A DNA stretch of 10,950 nt, taken from the NCBI GenBank assembly GCA_045579195.1, contig JAZNLR010000153.1:1-10950 (forward strand), written 5' to 3'. The notes beneath the pieces were generated by a model. It was given only the letters and a program-made list of their open reading frames with translations. It was not told where the DNA came from and made no database searches. This document shows positions 1 through 5,711 of this stretch, in pieces; the stretch's first letter is position 1, and each line of letters starts with the position of its first letter. Both the position numbers and the translations under genes were made by a program. The stretch is from JAZNLR01 sp045579195 (lineage in GTDB: Bacteria; Bacillota; Clostridia; Christensenellales; CAMQZB01).

Positions 1-227
1 TGAACGTTTGCAAGAAGAAGCACGTGACGAATATGCGCTCGTCAAGCTCGGATGAGGCAATGCGCCTTCTCACGCCGAAGGTCTTCAGCCTTGAGGAAGC
101 GCTCGAATTCCTCGCGCAGGATGAGATCTTGGAGGTTACGCCGAAGAGCACGCGTATCCGTAAGCGCATTTTGGACAACGGACTTCGAAACTCCAACAAG
201 GGACGCGCAATTGAGTTTAATATTTAA
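1..227 (+). CDS. typA: TypA/BipA ribosome-associated GTPase, C-terminal fragment
   Basis: Only the last 74 codons are in the window; the reading frame is open at the left edge, with the first complete codon at 3. BipA/TypA is a translational GTPase of the EF-G family that binds the ribosome and helps 50S assembly and stress adaptation. The visible part is the BipA-specific C-terminal domain. It has a TNMRSSSSDEAMRL segment, matching the family's TN-R-S-SDEA-RL signature. This is followed by FSLEEALEFLAQDEILEVTPKS and then RIRKRILD, the conserved end of the family. The GTPase domains lie outside. The protein ends in a short tail, RAIEFNI, and the gene is closed 6 nt later by a strong terminator, so it appears to end its transcription unit. 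Family assignment is firm from the motif series. Confidence 0.93.
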   Translation, partial: NVCKKKHVTNMRSSSSDEAMRLLTPKVFSLEEALEFLAQDEILEVTPKSTRIRKRILDNGLRNSNKGRAIEFNI

Positions 228-233
228 TGAAAG

Positions 234-269
234 GGCACTTGCAAAACAGCTTGCAAGTGCCTTATTTTT
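234..269 (+). terminator. Rho-independent terminator of typA
   Basis: A perfect 11-bp inverted repeat, GGCACTTGCAA (234-244) with TTGCAAGTGCC (251-261), has a 6-nt loop and is followed by TTATTTTT. It begins 6 nt after the typA stop codon. Confidence 0.93.
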
Positions 270-312
270 CCCTGTCCGCACACAATTCTCACACGAAACG
301 CACGGCAACAAC

Positions 313-341
313 TTGCAATTTGTGTTGCGGTATGATAAACT
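313..341 (+). promoter_or_regulatory. Probable sigma-A promoter of the trpS operon
   Basis: TTGCAA (313-318) stands 17 bp before TAAACT (336-341), inside an AT-rich stretch. An overlapping TATGAT (331-336) is a better -10 match but has no good -35 at the right distance. A promoter is needed here because a terminator closes typA upstream. The exact hexamers are uncertain. No T-box (AGGGUGG-type) element is present in the 150-nt gap, although many Bacillota trpS genes carry one. Confidence 0.4.
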
Positions 342-377
342 AAAATAGAATAGAAATAAAGAGAGAAGGGAACTTTT

Positions 378-1379
378 ATGGAACAGACCGAAAAGAAAGT
401 TATTTTCAGCGGAATTCAGCCGTCCGGCTCGCTGACGATCGGAAACTATATCGGTGCACTGAAGAATTTTTCGCAATTTCAGGATGAGTTTAACTGCATC
501 TATTGCGTGGTGGATATGCACGCCATCACCGTCCGCCAGGATCCTGCAAAACTGCGCCAGAGAACGAAAGATCTGACCGCGCTGTATCTCGCGTGCGGGC
601 TCGATCCCGAGAAGAGCATTTTGTTCGTTCAGTCGCACGTTCCTGCGCACGCAGAGCTTGGATGGGTGCTGAACAACTATACGTACCTCGGGGAGCTTTC
701 CCGCATGACACAGTATAAAGACAAGTCGAAAAAGGCTGGTGCAAACGTCAATGCAGGGCTTCTCAACTATCCCGTGCTGATGGCGGCGGACATCCTCCTT
801 TATCAGGCGGCGCTCGTTCCTGTCGGCGTGGACCAGAAACAGCATCTTGAGCTTGCGCGTGACGTTGCGATTCGTTTCAACAATGCGTATAGCCCGACGT
901 TTGTCGTTCCTGAAGGATATATCCCCAAATCCGGCGCGAAGGTCATGAGCCTTCAAAATCCGACCGCAAAGATGAGCAAGTCTGACGACGATGAGAATGC
1001 AAGCGTCTTCCTTTCGGACACTCCCGATGCGATCGTTCGCAAGTTCAAGCGCGCCGTCACTGACAGTGGAAACGAGATCGTTGCGCGTGAGGATAAGCCG
1101 GGCATCACCAATTTGCTCACCATTTACGCCGCATTCAAGGGAATCACCGTCGAAGAGGCGGAGAAGGATTTTGCAGGCGTTGGATACGGTGCGTTCAAAG
1201 AGGGCGTTGCCGAAGCGGTCATCGAAAAGCTCGCTCCCATCCAGAAGCGCCAATCTGAGATTCTTGCAGATAAGACCTATCTCGAATCCGTGATGAAGAG
1301 CGGAAGCGAGCGCGCAAATTATCTTGCACGCAAGACCCTCTCGAAGGTATACCGCAAGATCGGATTTGTCACGCTGTAA
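378..1379 (+). CDS. trpS: Tryptophanyl-tRNA synthetase (TrpRS)
   Basis: This is a class I aminoacyl-tRNA synthetase that charges tRNA-Trp with tryptophan using ATP in the cytoplasm. Its 333 residues are the normal length for bacterial TrpRS. The HIGH-type signature is SGSLTIGNYIGA, with TIGN at residues 20-23. The tryptophan pocket region shows MAADILLYQA (135-144). GVDQKQHLELARD (150-162) is the classic family block, and the KMSKS loop is intact at 198-202 (AKMSKSD). The ATG follows a purine-rich GAAGGGAA site at about the right distance. The gene is first in a probable three-gene operon: the next start is 18 nt after its stop. No regulatory T-box was seen upstream. Nothing is missing or broken, and identification is secure. 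Confidence 0.98.
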   Translation: MEQTEKKVIFSGIQPSGSLTIGNYIGALKNFSQFQDEFNCIYCVVDMHAITVRQDPAKLRQRTKDLTALYLACGLDPEKSILFVQSHVPAHAELGWVLNNYTYLGELSRMTQYKDKSKKAGANVNAGLLNYPVLMAADILLYQAALVPVGVDQKQHLELARDVAIRFNNAYSPTFVVPEGYIPKSGAKVMSLQNPTAKMSKSDDDENASVFLSDTPDAIVRKFKRAVTDSGNEIVAREDKPGITNLLTIYAAFKGITVEEAEKDFAGVGYGAFKEGVAEAVIEKLAPIQKRQSEILADKTYLESVMKSGSERANYLARKTLSKVYRKIGFVTL

Positions 1380-1397
1380 CGAAAAGGAGTAAATCGC

Positions 1398-2270
1398 GTG
1401 TTTGGCTACGTTTTGCCCGAAAAACCGCATCTGTATTTCAAGGATTTTGACCTCTATCGCGGGTTATATTGCGGACTTTGCAAGTCGATCGGATCGCACT
1501 TTGGACAGATTCCGCGCTTGACCATCAATTACGACGTGACCTTCCTTTCTCTGTTGCTTCACAGCTTTGAGGGAATTGACGTCAAGATTGAGCAAGAGCA
1601 TTGCATCCTGCATCCGATTAGGAAGCGCCCCGTTGCAAGCGACGATCCGCTCACCGAAAAATTGGCGGCGGTCAACTTGCTCCTTTCTTGGCACAAGCTT
1701 CGCGACGACGTTTTGGACGAAAAGAAGCTCGTTGCAAAGATGGGTTGTTCAGCGCTCAAACGTGCGTATCGTGCGGCAAAGAAAGCGCTCCCGCGTGCTG
1801 ATGAGATCATTGCCGAGCAATATGAAAAGTTGCGTTCTTTGGAAAAGGCGGGGGAGGAAAGCCCTGAACGCGCCGCAGACACGTTTGCGGAAATGATGCG
1901 CCGTCTTTGCAAAGAACTTGCATCCAAAGAGGACGAAAATCTCTTTGACCTTGCATATCTTGTTGGGAAGTGGGTATACCTCATTGACGCCCTTGACGAT
2001 CTGCAAGAGGACTTTGCAAAGAACAATTATAATCCCTTTCTCAAGGCATATCCAAACTTTGAGAATAAAGCCGCGTTTCTGAAAGAAAATAAAGAAGAAC
2101 TTGGATTTCTCTTCACCGGAACGTTGACAGCAATGCGGGAAAGCTTTTCGAAGATCCCGTTTGGATTCAACACCGATCTTTTGGAGAATATCCTCTTCCG
2201 CGGTTTGCCGCAAATGACGAAAATTATTAACGAGGACCATTTATGCAAAAAACACCGTACGAAATTTTAG
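1398..2270 (+). CDS. DUF5685-family protein of unknown function
   Basis: The 290-residue protein starts at GTG, 7 nt after a strong AAAAGGAGT site. The N-terminus (MFGYVLPEKP, then YRGLYCGLCKS with CGLC at 25-28) matches my memory of the DUF5685 family, whose genes are often next to a J-domain gene as here. Two acid-rich helices stand out: LRDDVLDEK (101-109) and YLIDALDDLQED (194-205). Asp-rich motifs placed this way recall the all-helical isoprenoid-synthase fold, but that is only a resemblance and no reaction is established. A cysteine pair or small cluster could bind metal. There is no signal peptide or obvious membrane segment, so it is probably cytoplasmic. Its last 28 nt overlap the next gene, implying translational coupling and a joint function. 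Family call is fairly confident; role unknown. Confidence 0.8.
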   Translation: MFGYVLPEKPHLYFKDFDLYRGLYCGLCKSIGSHFGQIPRLTINYDVTFLSLLLHSFEGIDVKIEQEHCILHPIRKRPVASDDPLTEKLAAVNLLLSWHKLRDDVLDEKKLVAKMGCSALKRAYRAAKKALPRADEIIAEQYEKLRSLEKAGEESPERAADTFAEMMRRLCKELASKEDENLFDLAYLVGKWVYLIDALDDLQEDFAKNNYNPFLKAYPNFENKAAFLKENKEELGFLFTGTLTAMRESFSKIPFGFNTDLLENILFRGLPQMTKIINEDHLCKKHRTKF

Positions 2271-2872
2271 GCCTGAGTGAAGGCGCATCACTCGAAGAGA
2301 TCGAAGCCGCATATGAAAAGCTGCGCGCGGAGTTCGTCGAGAAGATGTTCCTTGAGGGGGAGGCAGGAAACGCCGCCGCTCGCAGAGTGACCGAAATCGA
2401 CAATGCGTACCGCGACCTTAAGGCGGAGCTTGAGTCTTCTCACGTTCATGAAGATTCCTTCCGCGTGGAGAACGTATATGACGAGATCGAGCGCTTGATC
2501 AAGGCAGGTCAGGTCAACGACGCACAGGATAAGCTTGACAACCTCGCTGTTCGTGACGCTACGTGGCACTATTATCAGTCCATCATCTTCTATCGCAAGA
2601 AGTGGTATCTCGACAGCAAGAAACAGCTCGAGATGGCCGTTTCGCAAGATCCCGACAACAAGCGGTACCGCGACGCGTTGGAGCGTTTGAACCGCCTTTT
2701 GAATGGAGAGCTTCCTCCGCAGGGTGGTCCTGAAGAGCAGGCTCGCCGTCAGCAACAGCAGGCTGCGCAGGCATATCAGCAGCAACAGCAGATGGGTGCA
2801 ACGGATGACTGTTTGTCTTCCTGCGCGCAGTGTTTGATGTGCAACTTGCTCTGCAATTGCTGCTGTCGGTAA
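2243..2872 (+). CDS. J-domain-like protein without HPD, TPR-like middle, Cys-rich tail
   Basis: The protein has 209 residues; the ATG has a GAGGA site upstream inside the preceding gene. Residues 4-62 look like a J domain: YEILGLSEGASLEEIEAAYEKL for helices I-II and EIDNAYRDL for helix III. However, the HPD tripeptide between helices II and III is absent (FVEKMFLEGEAGN instead). In DnaJ proteins HPD is required to stimulate DnaK ATPase, so this one is unlikely to act as a normal cochaperone. Residues about 80-155 resemble one or two TPR-like helical hairpins (A-rich helices, then DPDNKRYRDALERL). A Gln-rich linker follows at 165-184, then a tail with eight cysteines at 190, 194, 197, 200, 204 and 206-208, suggesting metal binding or acylation. 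It overlaps the DUF5685 gene, and such pairs recur in Clostridia as far as I recall. Confidence 0.8.
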   Translation: MQKTPYEILGLSEGASLEEIEAAYEKLRAEFVEKMFLEGEAGNAAARRVTEIDNAYRDLKAELESSHVHEDSFRVENVYDEIERLIKAGQVNDAQDKLDNLAVRDATWHYYQSIIFYRKKWYLDSKKQLEMAVSQDPDNKRYRDALERLNRLLNGELPPQGGPEEQARRQQQQAAQAYQQQQQMGATDDCLSSCAQCLMCNLLCNCCCR

Positions 2873-2905
2873 GCTTTACGCTGACAATTTGAATCGCACG
2901 AAAAC

Positions 2906-2939
2906 GAAACCTGAGCGAGCGCGCTTCGGTTTCTTTTCA
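2906..2939 (+). terminator. Imperfect terminator after the trpS operon
   Basis: GAAACCTGAGCG (2906-2917) pairs with CGCTTCGGTTTC (2922-2933), with one T-C mismatch and one G-T wobble. The loop is AGCG, followed by TTTTCAT. The short U-tract and mismatch suggest partial termination. No clear promoter is visible between it and the next gene, so some read-through may feed the membrane-protein genes. Confidence 0.65.
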
Positions 2940-2977
2940 TAAGAAAGAATTTTGAGAACAAAAGAGGTGAGGAGCGC

Positions 2978-3481
2978 TTGCGTCTGTCAAAACGGATCGC
3001 ACTTTGCGGAATCTCAGCGGCGTTTGCAGCGCTGCTGATTTCCTTTGGAAATTTAGTTCCGCTGTTTGATCTTTCAATGTACTTCTTTGCGTCCATCTTT
3101 GTGATGCTTCCCATTTCCCGCGGGGATCTCGTGGGAGGCGTGATCGTCTTTATCGCTGCGGGCTTGATCGGCCTTTTTTCCGCGCCGAACGTGATCGCGC
3201 TGTTGCCTTATGCAATTTTCTTCGGGAGTTATCCCGTCTTTTCCGCTTGGTTGGATCGGATCTGTCCGTCAAGAATGGTCAAGTGGATCCCAAAAATCCT
3301 CTTCTTTGAGGTTGCGCTCTTCGTCCTTTATCGTTTCACCACTCTCTTTTTGGAAGGCGGCGTTGCGGTGGTGACGTACCCCGTGCTGGCAATTGTGGGC
3401 ATTGCGTTTTTGTTTCTTTATGACGTGGCGCTTGAAATGGCGAAGAGAACGCTTGCGCGCATGACGCGGAAATTTTTTTAA
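2978..3481 (+). CDS. Small integral membrane protein, ECF S-component-like
   Basis: This 167-residue hydrophobic protein starts at TTG, preceded by a strong AGAGGTGAGGAG site (about 2963-2973), which fixes the start. The N-terminus, RLSKRIALCGISAAFAALL, followed by a polar break and NLVPLFDLSMYF, resembles the first helix of many Bacillota ECF-transporter substrate-binding (S) components and related small membrane proteins. About five or six membrane helices can be drawn: residues 8-28, 33-50, 53-71, 73-92, 105-124 and 129-150. The C-terminus is basic, fitting a cytoplasmic end. No substrate can be named, and no ECF ATPase or T-component gene is nearby. It may instead belong to an uncharacterised membrane family. 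The next gene begins 10-13 nt downstream, so the two are probably cotranscribed. Confidence 0.6.
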   Translation: MRLSKRIALCGISAAFAALLISFGNLVPLFDLSMYFFASIFVMLPISRGDLVGGVIVFIAAGLIGLFSAPNVIALLPYAIFFGSYPVFSAWLDRICPSRMVKWIPKILFFEVALFVLYRFTTLFLEGGVAVVTYPVLAIVGIAFLFLYDVALEMAKRTLARMTRKFF

Positions 3482-3491
3482 AGGGGAGTGA

Positions 3492-4154
3492 ATGATGAGA
3501 AAGGTTATCACAGCAATCGGAACGGTTTCAACGATGTTCCTCATTCTTTGGTTTGCTGTCTGTATCTTCGGGCTCTCTCCGAAAGCATTCATGCCGTACT
3601 ACACGGAGGAGATCGTTGCAGAAACCGGCGTGGAAAAGGCAGAACTTGACCGCTTGATCACCGAGGCGTTTGACTTTCTCGGTGGTCGTCTTGACAGCAT
3701 GCAGACAGAAGTCGTGCGTGATGGCGTTTTGCAGAAGGCTTATAACGATGACGAGCTTTCGCATATGCAGGACGTCAAGAACGTTCTCATCGGCTTCTGG
3801 GTGGCGGCGCTTGTTGCGGCAATTGGCGTTACTGTGTTTGTTGTTTCGCTCATCCGTTCTCGCAAGGAAAAGACAAACGACGTGCGGACGGTGGTCATTA
3901 CGCTCATCGTCATTGCGGCGGTCGCCGCAGGGATCGCTGCGCTTGCGATCTTCGCGTTTGACTTTGCATTTACGCTGTTCCACAAGGTTTTCTTTCCACA
4001 GGGAAACTGGATGTTCCCGTGGCACTGTTTGATCGTGAACATCTATCCTGAAGCGGCGTTCAACGCGATCGCGATCAAAATCATCCTGAGCGTTCTGTTT
4101 GTGACGGGCGGGTTGCTTGCAGCGCTTATTTTCTGGGAGCGGAAAAAGAGCTGA
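3492..4154 (+). CDS. DUF1461/TIGR01906 membrane protein, Lit-like lipoprotein transacylase family
   Basis: This is a 220-residue integral membrane protein. Segments at about 5-27, 98-120, 133-158 and 194-214 are membrane-spanning, and an extracytoplasmic loop lies between the first two. It carries the family signatures: DDELSHMQDVKNVL around His91 and LFHKVFFPQGNWMFPW around His164, followed by LIVNIYPE. DUF1461 includes Lit, the intramolecular transacylase that moves an acyl chain within mature lipoproteins to give the N-acyl, S-monoacyl (lyso) form. As I recall, the two essential histidines of the Bacillus cereus enzyme lie in the same two motifs at nearly the same spacing (72 there, 73 here). 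Activity here is inferred, since the family may be broader. Two in-frame ATGs exist. The second (3495) has the better spacing from the GGGGAG site, so the start may be one codon later. Confidence 0.8.
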   Translation: MMRKVITAIGTVSTMFLILWFAVCIFGLSPKAFMPYYTEEIVAETGVEKAELDRLITEAFDFLGGRLDSMQTEVVRDGVLQKAYNDDELSHMQDVKNVLIGFWVAALVAAIGVTVFVVSLIRSRKEKTNDVRTVVITLIVIAAVAAGIAALAIFAFDFAFTLFHKVFFPQGNWMFPWHCLIVNIYPEAAFNAIAIKIILSVLFVTGGLLAALIFWERKKS

Positions 4155-4185
4155 AATCGTTTGTCATTTTTGTTTTTGCAAATGG

Positions 4186-4224
4186 AAAACTTGACTGTCA
4201 TATAGTCAAGTTTTTATTTTTTTT
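4186..4224 (+). terminator. Rho-independent terminator of the membrane-protein operon
   Basis: AAAACTTGACT (4186-4196) pairs perfectly with AGTCAAGTTTT (4204-4214) across a 7-nt loop, and a long T-rich run continues to 4224. Confidence 0.9.
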
Positions 4225-4232
4225 GAAACGGC

Positions 4233-4261
4233 TTGAAAAAAGAAAGGGATTGTGGTATACT
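4233..4261 (+). promoter_or_regulatory. Strong sigma-A promoter of the structured RNA / 75-aa gene
   Basis: TTGAAA (4233-4238), a 17-bp spacer and TATACT (4256-4261). Transcription should start at about 4265-4268, at or within the first bases of the 5' strand of the long closing stem of the downstream RNA. Confidence 0.85.
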
Positions 4262-4264
4262 AAC

Positions 4265-4401
4265 GTTGCCACACATTTTAATGATCCGGAATCAGGGCAT
4301 ACTGTCGGTAAAAGCGTATGCTCTCACCTGGTTTTGGGTAAAAATGTGTGGCAACATGGAGGGGTGCGTTTTTCGTGCGCCCCTTACGGGCGCATTTTTT
4401 T
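4265..4401 (+). ncRNA. Unassigned structured RNA (four-way junction plus terminator), leader or standalone
   Basis: GTTGCCACACATTTT (4265-4279) and AAAATGTGTGGCAAC (4341-4355) form a perfect 15-bp closing stem P1. Inside, three hairpins can be drawn. P2 is TGAT/ATCA (4282-4285 with 4291-4294, loop CCGGA). P3 is GGGCATAC/GTATGCTC (4295-4302 with 4316-4323, 13-nt loop). P4 is ACCT/GGGT (4326-4329 with 4336-4339, loop GGTTTT). Junction linkers are only 2, 0, 2 and 1 nt, giving a cloverleaf-like four-way junction. A terminator (4376-4401) lies 20 nt after P1, directly before the ribosome site of the 75-residue gene. I could not match it to 6S, SRP RNA, T-box, tRNA or the common riboswitch signatures. 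Structure is drawn by eye; function is unknown. Confidence 0.6.
4376..4401 (+). terminator. Terminator closing the structured RNA, possible attenuator
   Basis: TGCGCCC (4376-4382) pairs with GGGCGCA (4388-4394) over loop CTTAC, then seven T residues. Its left arm can pair instead with GGGGTGCG (4361-4368), giving an alternative hairpin with two wobbles. That arrangement is typical of attenuators. The Shine-Dalgarno site of the next gene starts only about 5 nt after the T-run. Confidence 0.8.
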
Positions 4402-4417
4402 GTTTGAGAGGGGGATT

Positions 4418-4645
4418 ATGAAAAAGAGGTTTACGGAAGAGGAAATTGCCGAAATCATTGGCAAGATGGCGGAAAAGATTCGAAGTGAAATGGATGAGGA
4501 CGTTGTGTACGCACGAATGCAAATGCGTATGGCAGAGGATGAATTGCTCAAAAGTTTGAACGAAAAACAGAGAGAGCTGTATGAGGACTTTTGCAAAAAG
4601 CGCGAAGCCTTTTACGGATTGGTAAACGGACGTTGCCAAAAGTAG
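4418..4645 (+). CDS. Small charged helical protein of unknown function
   Basis: This 75-residue protein has its start fixed by a strong GAGAGGGGG site (4406-4414) a few nt before ATG. I do not recognise a named family. The sequence is highly charged and predicted almost wholly helical, with a basic start (MKKRFTEEEIAEIIGKMAEK), a heptad-like middle (MRMAEDELLKSLNEKQRELY) and an aromatic end. The LLKSLNEKQRELYEDF stretch resembles helical small proteins common in Clostridia and their phages. That is a pattern impression, not a family hit. There is no signal peptide or membrane segment. Its only visible promoter is upstream of the structured RNA, so expression probably depends on reading through the terminator at 4376-4401. 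That makes it the candidate regulated gene of that RNA. Confidence 0.7.
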   Translation: MKKRFTEEEIAEIIGKMAEKIRSEMDEDVVYARMQMRMAEDELLKSLNEKQRELYEDFCKKREAFYGLVNGRCQK

Positions 4646-4664
4646 CGAAAAGAAGAAAATAAAC

Positions 4665-4699
4665 AAAAAAACGGTCAATGCTTTCATTGGCCGTTTTTT
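4665..4699. terminator. Bidirectional terminator between the 75-aa gene and corA
   Basis: AAAAAACGGTCAATG (4666-4680) and CATTGGCCGTTTTTT (4685-4699) pair along 15 bp with one G-T wobble around a CTTT loop. It has a T-run on the right for plus-strand transcripts and an A-run on the left (4665-4671) that acts as the U-tract for the convergent corA transcript. The corA stop codon overlaps its right edge. Confidence 0.9.
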
Positions 4700-5603
4700 A
4701 AAACCATTTTCGCTTGCGGAAAAAGAGGATGATCCCAACGACGGTGAGAACGCAAGCGCCGATCACGATGGGATAGGTGATGGGGGCTTGCGCTTCTGGC
4801 ATTTTGAGATTCATTCCGTACCACCCCGTGACGACGGTGAGGGGAAGAAATGCTGCCGTGATGGCGGTGAAGAGCTTCATCGTTCGATTCAAAGAAATGT
4901 CCATCTGGGCTTGGTATGCTTCGCGCACCTGTGTGACGCTTTCCCGAAGCCCGATCGTGTAATTCAAAAGCCGCTCTAATCGCTTTTCAAGCTGCGGAAA
5001 GAGTGGGTGAGCCTTGCCGCTTTTCTGTGTCATTGAGGAAGAAAGTTGCTCCACAGCATTTAAGAAGCGGTCAAAGTGTTTTTTGAGCATCGTAAGTTTT
5101 CTTCGCAGAGCAACGATTTCATAGAGTGCGGACTGGGGTGTGGAAAGAACGCTGTCTTCAAGTGCAGAAACGTCTGCCTCAAGGCGTTCCAGCATTTCCT
5201 CATCCGAAAAAGTTTGGTCTTGCAGGAGCTTGAGAAGCACGGAAAAACCGTCCCCCTCGTGCTCGAAAAAAGATTCGTTCATTCGCGCACGGACGCTCTC
5301 ATCGTCTGTGCAGAGAAGAACGCGCCTTGGAAGGACGAGCGCAATTAGGCGGTTTGCCGTGCTCAAGACGTGCATGCGGTCGATTGTGGGAAGAAGAAGG
5401 AGGATGCCTTCCTGTTTTTCGACAAAGTACGACACGCTTTCACCCTCGTTTTCGGAGAACGTTCCAAAAAATCGCTTTGCAAGGCTTGAAAATTCTGCCT
5501 CGGGGAAGACTCCAAGCGAGGGTGCGGTGCTTTTGAAGAACGTCTCCTTTTCACAAGGCAAAGGCCGTCCGTTTTGAAAGAGAAAGAAAAGCGTTTTTTC
5601 CAT
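4698..5603 (-). CDS. corA: CorA-family divalent metal ion (Mg2+/Co2+) transporter
   Basis: The 301-residue protein has the CorA layout: a soluble N-terminal domain (about 1-130), a long stalk helix rich in charged residues (about 132-245), and two C-terminal membrane helices. The first helix (about 244-261, FTAITAAFLPLTVVTGW) leads into the diagnostic YGMN motif (GMN at 263-265, then LKMPE in the periplasmic-side loop). The second spans about 277-295, and a basic tail, RKRKW, faces the cytoplasm. CorA forms a pentameric channel for Mg2+ or related divalent cations; the sequence does not show which ion. No Shine-Dalgarno site precedes the ATG (ACTCTCTTTT only), and no better in-frame start exists. 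A CATACT lies 7 nt upstream, so the mRNA may be leaderless or weakly translated. It is divergent from the PHP gene. Confidence 0.9.
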   Translation of the reverse strand: MEKTLFFLFQNGRPLPCEKETFFKSTAPSLGVFPEAEFSSLAKRFFGTFSENEGESVSYFVEKQEGILLLLPTIDRMHVLSTANRLIALVLPRRVLLCTDDESVRARMNESFFEHEGDGFSVLLKLLQDQTFSDEEMLERLEADVSALEDSVLSTPQSALYEIVALRRKLTMLKKHFDRFLNAVEQLSSSMTQKSGKAHPLFPQLEKRLERLLNYTIGLRESVTQVREAYQAQMDISLNRTMKLFTAITAAFLPLTVVTGWYGMNLKMPEAQAPITYPIVIGACVLTVVGIILFFRKRKWF

Positions 5604-5655
5604 AAAAGAGAGTATGCCGCGAAAAAGAAATGATAAACCGAAAATTTGAAAAGAA

Positions 5656-5684
5656 TTGACTTATGGAAACGAGGAATGTATAAT
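5656..5684 (+). promoter_or_regulatory. Near-consensus sigma-A promoter of the PHP gene
   Basis: TTGACT (5656-5661), 17-bp spacer, TATAAT (5679-5684). Transcription should start near 5691, just before the AAGGAGG ribosome site (5697-5703). Confidence 0.93.
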
Positions 5685-5711
5685 ATACGCGTAATCAAGG
5701 AGGTTATTCAA

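Noticed and set aside
228..377. T-box or tryptophan-responsive leader before trpS
   Set aside because: No T-box sequence, specifier hairpin or antiterminator was found. The only hairpin belongs to the typA terminator.
42..1430. 462-codon minus-strand open frame across trpS and typA
   Set aside because: It is opposite a clear trpS gene in the same triplet register. There is no recognisable domain, and it would run through the typA terminator and trpS promoter.
4265..4355. 6S RNA or SRP RNA identity for the structured RNA
   Set aside because: At about 91 nt the core is far shorter than 6S RNA and lacks its long terminal stem. The SRP tip sequence (GGAAGGAAGCA-type) is absent.
4265..4355. tRNA or degenerate tRNA reading of the cloverleaf-like fold
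   Set aside because: The closing stem is 15 bp, there is no GTTC-type T-loop, no 7-bp anticodon loop and no CCA-proximal pattern.
4356..4421. 21-codon frame ending in an ATGA overlap with the 75-aa gene, a possible leader peptide
   Set aside because: No ribosome site precedes its ATG, which lies directly after the closing stem, and the frame runs through the terminator hairpin. Its openness is unremarkable at this length.
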